The notes under the pieces were generated by a model. That model did no database searches. It saw only the letters and a program-made list of their open reading frames with translations, and was not told the origin of the DNA. Below are positions 1-5,342 of a stretch of DNA of 28,635 nucleotides, one piece after another. This stretch comes from an uncultured Bacteroidales bacterium. Lineage in GTDB: Bacteria > Bacteroidota > Bacteroidia > Bacteroidales > Bacteroidaceae. The stretch is taken from the NCBI GenBank assembly GCA_937916465.1, contig CALFTK010000016.1, positions 1-28,635 of the forward strand. The letters are read 5' to 3'. The translations under genes and the position numbers were made by a program. Each line of letters begins with the position of its first letter. Position 1 is the first letter of the stretch.

Positions 1-895
1 TACAAACTGCTTCTGGTTGGAGTGCGTTGATAACATTTGCAAGACCAATAGCTACATAATAAAGGTATCTGTCAACTACAGCTTTTGCAATATTATCACC
101 TAAATCAAGTGCTTCAAAGATTGTTTTACCTTCAACCTTGTTAAGGTCAACCTTCTTACCTGTGTAGATAGCCATGTAACCTGGAACTGTAATTGCTGTA
201 AGTAAGTCACGCTCATCAATCATACCATTTTCGGTAAGCTTAGACATAGAGCCTGCGATTACACCTGCAGCTTCTGCAATGTCTCTCGCAATCTGATCAT
301 ATGCATCATCTGCATTCCTGCTTGCATATTTCTCAAGGTCATATACCATATAAGGAATATTGACACTTTTAGAGTTTGCAGACTCAAGCTCCTTAAAGTA
401 GTCGATAGTATTCTTCTGACAAGTTACAGACTCACTGAGTCTGGGAAGTACGCCTACAAGAATGACTACCTTCGAAGGAAACATCGATGCGATTTGATAT
501 GCAATGGGAATAGAAAGACCTGAGCCAGTTCCGCCTGCAGTAGAGGAACCAACCATAATGATGTCAAGGCTTGAAAGCCAATCAACAAACTGAGTGTTAT
601 TAAACATAAGAGCAGAATTATTCCACTCCTTGTAAATAAGCTTTGCAGTCTTTCTGTTACGTCCAGCACCTCTGGACTGAGCCATATTGTCCTCAATGAG
701 AAATGCTTCGATATCTTCAGGAATAAGTTTACCGTGAAGATCCTTTACAGATGTATTGGCAATCTTTACAGGAATGCCATGCTTGTAAATTTCGAGACCA
801 ATCTGGCTTCCGGCATTACCAATACCGAAGTAGCCAATTTTAAGACTGATTTCTTTTACAATCTCATCTGTTCGTGTTGTTCTTTCGTTATCCAT
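1..895 (-). CDS. Tubulin/FtsZ-like GTPase, partial; its C-terminal end resembles a ROK kinase
   Basis: The frame opens with ATG at 895 and runs off the left edge without a stop (298 codons seen). Residues 24-31 (GIGNAGSQ) fit the first glycine-rich nucleotide loop of tubulin/FtsZ proteins. Residues 118-126 (STAGGTGSG) fit the tubulin signature loop, and residues 223-232 (NGMIDERDLL) resemble the T7 catalytic-loop region. Such filament-forming GTPases include FtsZ, plasmid TubZ and jumbo-phage PhuZ. The start is supported by a strong Shine-Dalgarno (GGGAGG, 8 nt upstream), unlike the Bacteroidales genes further right. From about residue 248 the protein no longer looks like tubulin: KTIFEALDLGDN and VVDRYLYYVAIGLANVIN, then QPEAV, match the C-terminal helix region of ROK/glucokinase proteins. 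The frame is therefore either a fusion or a chimeric join. The tubulin call is firm; subfamily and origin are inferred. Confidence 0.72.
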   Translation of the reverse strand, partial: MDNERTTRTDEIVKEISLKIGYFGIGNAGSQIGLEIYKHGIPVKIANTSVKDLHGKLIPEDIEAFLIEDNMAQSRGAGRNRKTAKLIYKEWNNSALMFNNTQFVDWLSSLDIIMVGSSTAGGTGSGLSIPIAYQIASMFPSKVVILVGVLPRLSESVTCQKNTIDYFKELESANSKSVNIPYMVYDLEKYASRNADDAYDQIARDIAEAAGVIAGSMSKLTENGMIDERDLLTAITVPGYMAIYTGKKVDLNKVEGKTIFEALDLGDNIAKAVVDRYLYYVAIGLANVINALQPEAVC

Positions 896-916
896 GGATA
901 ACAACCTCCCTTTTAA

Positions 917-934
917 AAATAAGTATACTTATTT
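917..934. promoter_or_regulatory. 18-bp perfect palindrome upstream of the tubulin-like gene
   Basis: AAATAAGTATACTTATTT is a perfect palindrome directly upstream of the GGGAGG ribosome binding site of the tubulin-like gene. It is a plausible dimeric-repressor operator and contains a TATACT that could serve as a -10 element on the minus strand. A shorter inverted repeat (AGATGG/CCATCT, 935-940 and 955-960) lies next to it. The function is inferred from symmetry and position only. Confidence 0.4.
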
Positions 935-1006
935 AGATGGCTGAGTTTATATTACCATCTATTGCATTTATAGAATATATAACTAAACTATCAGTTTAGC
1001 AAATAA

Positions 1007-1045
1007 AATAAAGGCATGTAGCACACTAAGCTTCATGCCTTTATT
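1007..1045 (-). terminator. Rho-independent terminator after the RNAP-beta-like gene
   Basis: A 12-bp perfect stem (1007-1018 with 1034-1045, containing AAAGGCATG/CATGCCTTT) encloses a 15-nt loop. It is followed on the minus strand by a T-rich tract (TTTATTT). It starts a few bases beyond the stop of the upstream gene, so the tubulin-like gene probably has its own promoter. A second small hairpin, CTAAACT/AGTTTAG at 983-999, follows. Confidence 0.7.
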
Positions 1046-1049
1046 ATTT

Positions 1050-1784
1050 TTAAACACTTCTACGACCAAGCGGTGTAGACAGAAGATTACCACCATTTAC
1101 AATATTAGTAGTGAATCCCTGAGCCCAATAATATACATTAAGTGTATTAACTGCAACTTTATCTTCCTGGTGCGATACAAGGTCTTTCTTATAAACCACA
1201 CCATCACGCTCAATTTTTGCATACATCTGATTCTTTGCAGCAGTGTCATCAGCTCTTGGTCCCATAAACTCTGCAAGAGTATGAGTAGCACCATAAGCTG
1301 TAAGTGCATATGAATCAACGTCTGTATTACGTCCATTCTTATCTTCACCAGTTACCTGACCAGATTTAGAATTACGACGTTTAATATCAGTAGAACCAGA
1401 ATTCTTATGATGAATAGTCTGAGGCATTCGCTTAATATGAACGTAGCCTACAGGCACTGGCTCTGGCGTTACAACGATATTATCAGGGTCACCATTAATA
1501 TATGGAAGAGCAACTCTTTCATATAATGGAACATTGATGAATTTAGCAGCACTTTCAATCTTAGATAAGTTTAAGTCTCTTTCATACTCAACTACCTCAA
1601 GATATAAGTTTGCATTCTCATCATTCTTAAAGTCAGTAATCCACTTAACAAACTGAGCATCTGACATCTTACTGAATTTCTTTTCATATATATCAGCATT
1701 GGTACCAGTTGGGTCAAGTCTATTCATGACTCCTGTTAATGTTTCCATGAACTGTTTTCGTTTTTCAGCTATTGATCTTGGCAT
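1050..1784 (-). CDS. Stand-alone RNA polymerase beta C-terminal-like protein (phage type)
   Basis: This is a 244-residue protein. Its middle and C-terminal part follow the C-terminal region of bacterial RpoB: GYVHIKRM (about 123-130), then a TGEDKNGRNTDVDSYALTAYG stretch corresponding to the beta motif GGQRFGEMEVWALEAYGA, then TLAEFMGPRADD corresponding to TLQEMLTVKSDD, and an AKNQMYAKI helix. The first ~110 residues are a separate helical region with no RpoB counterpart. At 244 residues it is far shorter than cellular RpoB (about 1,200-1,300). Large phages of the phiKZ type and Bacillus jumbo phages carry split multi-subunit RNA polymerases with beta C-terminal subunits, which makes a phage origin the best explanation. 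The start has an AAGGGA Shine-Dalgarno about 10 nt upstream. The neighbouring tubulin-like gene supports the same origin. The beta similarity was read by eye; whether the protein works in transcription or is a virion component is unknown. Confidence 0.62.
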   Translation of the reverse strand: MPRSIAEKRKQFMETLTGVMNRLDPTGTNADIYEKKFSKMSDAQFVKWITDFKNDENANLYLEVVEYERDLNLSKIESAAKFINVPLYERVALPYINGDPDNIVVTPEPVPVGYVHIKRMPQTIHHKNSGSTDIKRRNSKSGQVTGEDKNGRNTDVDSYALTAYGATHTLAEFMGPRADDTAAKNQMYAKIERDGVVYKKDLVSHQEDKVAVNTLNVYYWAQGFTTNIVNGGNLLSTPLGRRSV

Positions 1785-1814
1785 AAAACATTCTTCCCTT
1801 TCAAATCGGAATTA

Positions 1815-1904
1815 TCAGGTTGTTTTCTCCTGCTCTATTTCTGGTTTAGAATTCTGATCATCAGGTTTTGATACTTTTGAATCTTCTGATTTTGCTTTGT
1901 TCAT
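1815..1904 (-). CDS. Short ORF (29 aa) or tail of a broken gene
   Basis: ATG at 1904 opens a 29-codon frame rich in Lys, Glu, Ser, Asp and Pro, ending in TGA about 30 bases before the RNAP-beta-like gene. Its composition is that of a charged C-terminal tail. Upstream, the same frame enters the coding region of the zinc-ribbon gene in a non-coding frame, so it may be the remnant end of a gene lost at a junction. No ribosome binding site of note. Weakly supported. Confidence 0.25.
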   Translation of the reverse strand: MNKAKSEDSKVSKPDDQNSKPEIEQEKTT

Positions 1905-1911
1905 TAGAGGT

Positions 1912-2421
1912 CTACAGAACTTTACCACACCCGCAACAGAATTTGGCGGTTTCTATGTTTTGCGTACCACATTGTGTGCAGAATTTGCTTCCATTGGCAG
2001 ATGGTGTGACACCTATTGTATTACCACTATTCAAACAAATTACGTTTTCTGCTATTTCCAAAGCTTTGTCATCAAGCTTTGATTGCTGTATTAAGCCCCA
2101 AATTTGTGTAATAATGACAGGCCAGAAAAACAGCATTGATATAGCAGTTGGAATAGCCTGCTGCCCCCAAATACCTACTCCGGCATCGAAACGAATATTA
2201 GAACCATATGGAAGTAATGTCACTTTTAAGGCTGTTTTCATTCCTAAAACGGCTTTGAATAATCCGCGTTTGGTAATAGAAATATCGTAACCTCCGCTAC
2301 TTAATTCATCTAAAGTAACTTCGTAACCAGAATTGATAAAATCCTCTTCTATTCGTTTTGCTATAGTAGGAATTAATGACGACGAACCGTATAATACTTT
2401 TTTTGTGTTAAATGCTGCCAT
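1912..2421 (-). CDS. Membrane-associated zinc-ribbon protein
   Basis: 169 residues. The N-terminal ~75 residues form a small soluble alpha/beta domain. A hydrophobic hairpin or membrane segment follows (about 85-112, GQQAIPTAISMLFFWPVIITQ), and then a C-terminal zinc ribbon with CxxC pairs at C148/C151 and C162/C165. The layout resembles zinc-ribbon proteins annotated in Firmicutes and Bacteroidetes without known function. It is the last gene of the six-gene operon, 4 nt after the preceding gene. Two other proteins of the operon also end in zinc ribbons, which suggests a shared partner. No catalytic motif is visible. Confidence 0.72.
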   Translation of the reverse strand: MAAFNTKKVLYGSSSLIPTIAKRIEEDFINSGYEVTLDELSSGGYDISITKRGLFKAVLGMKTALKVTLLPYGSNIRFDAGVGIWGQQAIPTAISMLFFWPVIITQIWGLIQQSKLDDKALEIAENVICLNSGNTIGVTPSANGSKFCTQCGTQNIETAKFCCGCGKVL

Positions 2422-2425
2422 AGTC

Positions 2426-2728
2426 TTATTTATTTAAGTTCTGAATTGAATAAAAGTTGTAAACTGCATACAATACGCTTGATTCAGCTAATAGATTTTT
2501 AATTTCAGTTAGTTGTTCATCATTGTATTTTGCCTCCATATCATGAAGCATTGATACCACTTTGTCAGACTGCGCTTTAATTTCATCATCAGTAACTACT
2601 CCATCTTCCATCATGTTTTTGAAAGATGCATTATTGACAATCATTTCGTCAATATTCAAGATTCCTTCTTCGTTAAAGAACATAACTCTCTTATTTAATT
2701 GATTAATACTTATAATTTTGTTCCGCAA
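2426..2728 (-). CDS. Hypothetical protein, acidic and helical (100 aa)
   Basis: A small, mostly helical, acidic protein with no membrane segment, cysteine motif or catalytic signature. The frame opens with ATG at 2728, inside the end of the upstream M48 gene (19-nt overlap). A second ATG at 2683 (MFFNEEGILN) would give 85 residues and avoid the overlap. The stop lies 4 nt before the zinc-ribbon gene. The tight packing marks it as an operon member. I do not recognise its family or function. Confidence 0.7.
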   Translation of the reverse strand: MRNKIISINQLNKRVMFFNEEGILNIDEMIVNNASFKNMMEDGVVTDDEIKAQSDKVVSMLHDMEAKYNDEQLTEIKNLLAESSVLYAVYNFYSIQNLNK

Positions 2729-3588
2729 TATTTACAATATGCCCAATCATCACATACAGATTTGTTGCATGCAGGACACTTCTTACCGGAAGATTCAGCG
2801 TTTAAACTCTGAATAAGATTCTTATACTGTGAACTGTTTCCCCATTTAAGAATCTCGCGGACTCGAACTGCACTAAAAGGATGTGATTGATTAATTACTG
2901 CAGACAACTGCAGGGCCTTGTTCCACAATCCATCATTCTTAATCTTGTCATATTGGTCGGCTTGTTTAGCCCACTCTTCCAAACTAAGATTATTGGTTAT
3001 GGATTTTGGACCTCCAGACAGCCTGGCCATTGAACGAGCAACTATTTCAGGTGATGTTATAATACTACCACAACGGTCACATGACAATTCACTTTTTCTG
3101 TACCAGAATAGTATAGCGTACTGAATTGGAGCCGTCAGTGAACCTAATATACCCAAAGCATCTGCCCCACTAAGTATATATTGTGCAATACTATGATATA
3201 ACACATGACGACATAGAATATGACCACATTCATGTGCTATTACTGCGTCAAGTTCTTCATCGTTCAATAGTTCAACTAATCCTGAAGTGATTGTGATGTA
3301 TATCTTGGTATCGCCAAATGTCCATGCATTTGGAACTGGATCCATTTGCAAATAGAATTCAGGTTCTGCTATACCCAATTTTTCACAAATGGGCGGAAGA
3401 TGATGATAAAGCTTTGGAAGTTGTGTTGGCGATAGGCGAATTGCTGTTGCCATATTCAGTCCATACTGAAATTGCTCAAATCCAAGAGCCATTATCTTCT
3501 TTACCAACGCCGGAAATCCTGGAATGCTTTCCAACTGACGCAATGCCGCTGCATCTTCCGGATGTATAAATTCTGCTGGTTTAATCAT
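2710..3588 (-). CDS. M48-family zinc metallopeptidase with C-terminal zinc ribbon
   Basis: 292 residues. The zinc-binding motif HExxH is present as H119-E120-C-G-H123 within VIAHECGHILCRH, and E167 in the downstream RKSELSCDR motif is the likely third metal ligand, as in the M48 (HtpX/Ste24) family. Hydrophobic stretches at about 130-165 may associate with the membrane. The C-terminus is a zinc ribbon (C271/C274 and C285/C288). There is no signal peptide, so the active site is probably cytoplasmic. M48 enzymes degrade or process membrane and other proteins; the substrate here is unknown, but the neighbouring membrane proteins and sigma factor are candidates. It lies third from the end of the operon, 35 nt after the preceding gene. 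Confidence 0.88.
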   Translation of the reverse strand: MIKPAEFIHPEDAAALRQLESIPGFPALVKKIMALGFEQFQYGLNMATAIRLSPTQLPKLYHHLPPICEKLGIAEPEFYLQMDPVPNAWTFGDTKIYITITSGLVELLNDEELDAVIAHECGHILCRHVLYHSIAQYILSGADALGILGSLTAPIQYAILFWYRKSELSCDRCGSIITSPEIVARSMARLSGGPKSITNNLSLEEWAKQADQYDKIKNDGLWNKALQLSAVINQSHPFSAVRVREILKWGNSSQYKNLIQSLNAESSGKKCPACNKSVCDDWAYCKYCGTKL

Positions 3589-3623
3589 ATTCAGTTACTT
3601 AATTTGAATAAGAAACATGAGTA

Positions 3624-4787
3624 TTATAACTCTTTATAGAGATATTCAAGGTCAAGGTTATGACCACATACATGGCAAAATATTTGATGCTTTGATACAG
3701 GAGTTTTAATCTTCTTAGCCCAACATTGAGGACAATAATATGTCTCTTTTGATTCGCGAATACGTGCTAATAAATCCTTGTATAAATCTGTTTCTTCCCG
3801 TTTGATTAAGTCATAACCAAGTTTACGAACTAGTTTAAGAGTGTTCATAGCCATATCACGGTCAAACACCTTCTCACTCTCAGGAAGTTCTGAGTATGCA
3901 ACCATACAAGGAGTTTCCTTTTTAGCATCATCTCTATTAGGACCATAAGTCCAACCCTGTGATTGACGTTCTACTGCCCAAATATCGTGAGCATTTTCAG
4001 CTATAGCTTCACGTAGTTCATTTAAATCTTCTGATAACTCTACATCTGATAAATCTATTGGTTTTGGATTATAAGTACTCATATCTTTTGTATTTATTGT
4101 TACTAAATAATTTTTAGAATCGTTCCAGGCATTTTTAAATTGCGTTATTGAATATGTATCTTCTGTTTTTGAAGAATATGGATCGTATATAGTTATTACG
4201 TTATTATGAATATCGCAACTTAGGACTACCACTACATGATCCGGTATGCAACCTACATATGTATCTTCTATATATTCTTCAATTGCATTGCCTAATAGTT
4301 CGCCACCATCAACTGCAACCATAATGCTTCTATTGGTTTGTAGTGCCTGTGCAATATCTTCAATAGTAGATTTGTATTGACGTGTTACTACCAAACCTTT
4401 ATCTTCCAGATGTCTTCCTACGTTATGTAATGCTGTTCCATTCTCTTTCTGCCATCCGTTTTTTATGGCATTTTGGAGAAGTTGCTCTTCTTCAAATTTG
4501 ATATTTAGCTTTCGAAGAATATATTTTTCACATTCTAAACTGCAATAATTATTCTCTTCGCAATTTGCAGCTAAAGCAGTCATTGGAATATATTCACATT
4601 CCTGTGGCTCTATGCATAAATCTGAATCTACCAATTGAGACATATGTAATAATTCTCTCAATTCTGCATCCTCAGACAGGGCATTTAATATCTCTTTGCT
4701 CTCCCGTGTAGTGGCATTACCATCAAGGAATGCTGCTATGACCTCAGACGAGATTTTATTTACTGATTTCTTTCCCATATTTCTCAA
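3624..4787 (-). CDS. Anti-sigma-like / C39-like peptidase / RyR / zinc-ribbon fusion
   Basis: 387 residues with four apparent parts. (a) Residues 1-57 resemble the N-terminal region of Bacteroidetes anti-sigma proteins (SEVIAAFLDGNAT, then EDAELRELL). (b) Residues about 75-235 look like a papain-fold C39-type peptidase: candidate catalytic C82, H184 (PDHVVVVLS) and D202 (ITIYDPYS). (c) Residues about 258-330 match the RyR domain: AENAHDIWAVERQSQGWTYG, then PCMVAYSELPESEK and KLGYDLI. (d) A C-terminal zinc ribbon has C352/C355 and C371/C374. The gene overlaps the ECF sigma gene by 32 nt, so translation is probably coupled, and a sigma/anti-sigma relation is likely. It is soluble, with no signal peptide. 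Peptidase activity is inferred only from residue placement; the domain could be a ligand-binding pseudo-enzyme. The RyR call is strong. Confidence 0.75.
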   Translation of the reverse strand: MRNMGKKSVNKISSEVIAAFLDGNATTRESKEILNALSEDAELRELLHMSQLVDSDLCIEPQECEYIPMTALAANCEENNYCSLECEKYILRKLNIKFEEEQLLQNAIKNGWQKENGTALHNVGRHLEDKGLVVTRQYKSTIEDIAQALQTNRSIMVAVDGGELLGNAIEEYIEDTYVGCIPDHVVVVLSCDIHNNVITIYDPYSSKTEDTYSITQFKNAWNDSKNYLVTINTKDMSTYNPKPIDLSDVELSEDLNELREAIAENAHDIWAVERQSQGWTYGPNRDDAKKETPCMVAYSELPESEKVFDRDMAMNTLKLVRKLGYDLIKREETDLYKDLLARIRESKETYYCPQCWAKKIKTPVSKHQIFCHVCGHNLDLEYLYKEL

Positions 4788-5328
4788 TTTCTTTCAGCGC
4801 AATCTCTGTCAATGCAGCTATTGCACGTTTTTTAATGTTATACAAGTTATCTACATTTGTGTATAATTCTTCTGCAACTGTTTTAGGTTCCGCTTCATCT
4901 ACAACAAGCCTTTTGATTACATAAACGTATCTCTTGTTTTGCATTAAACGGAACAGATTTTCTAAATCATTTTTTGCAGTTATATTATTACAACTCTCTA
5001 CACTCTCTTTTTGTATAGCATCGTCTATAAGAGTTTCTTTAGAAGCCATATCTATCATACTATTGCGTTTAGCCACAAAGTAGCGTATCGCTATAATTTT
5101 CATCCACTGATAGATAGTGCTGCGACCCTGAAACTGTTTTAAACGATACGCATCGTTCTCCATAAGGTGCAGATAGAATTCATTCACGAACTCATCATAA
5201 TCCACCTCATATGAGAATACATATCGTATAACACTCAAAAAAAGCGGACGGCAGTCCTTGAAAAAGAACTGCTGTGTTATCCGCTCATCTCGCGCTATCA
5301 ATGCCTCTATTATTTGTTGTTCTGACAT
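4756..5328 (-). CDS. ECF-type RNA polymerase sigma factor (sigma-70 family)
   Basis: 190 residues. Region 2 is visible in the DYDEFVNEFYLHLMENDAYRL segment, followed by FQGRSTIYQWMKIIAIRYF, which fits region 2.3/2.4 (DNA melting and -10 recognition). A helical C-terminal part (about 130-180, VIKRLVVDEAEPKTVAEELY, then VDNLYNIKKRAI) fits the region 4 helix-turn-helix for -35 recognition. The gene starts 14 nt after the channel gene and overlaps the next gene by 32 nt. That next gene carries an anti-sigma-like N-terminus, giving the classic sigma/anti-sigma order. It could direct expression of its own operon or of other loci; no target promoter is identifiable here. Confidence 0.83.
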   Translation of the reverse strand: MSEQQIIEALIARDERITQQFFFKDCRPLFLSVIRYVFSYEVDYDEFVNEFYLHLMENDAYRLKQFQGRSTIYQWMKIIAIRYFVAKRNSMIDMASKETLIDDAIQKESVESCNNITAKNDLENLFRLMQNKRYVYVIKRLVVDEAEPKTVAEELYTNVDNLYNIKKRAIAALTEIALKEIEKYGKEISK

Positions 5329-5342
5329 CTGTATATAGCTAA

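Noticed and set aside
466..696. 76-residue hydrophobic ORF on the minus strand
   Set aside because: It is an out-of-frame shadow of the tubulin-like gene, which is continuous and has clear motifs and a strong ribosome binding site.
1868..2290. 140-residue plus-strand ORF opposite the zinc-ribbon gene
   Set aside because: It is antisense to a gene with clear domain structure and has no recognisable motif or promoter.
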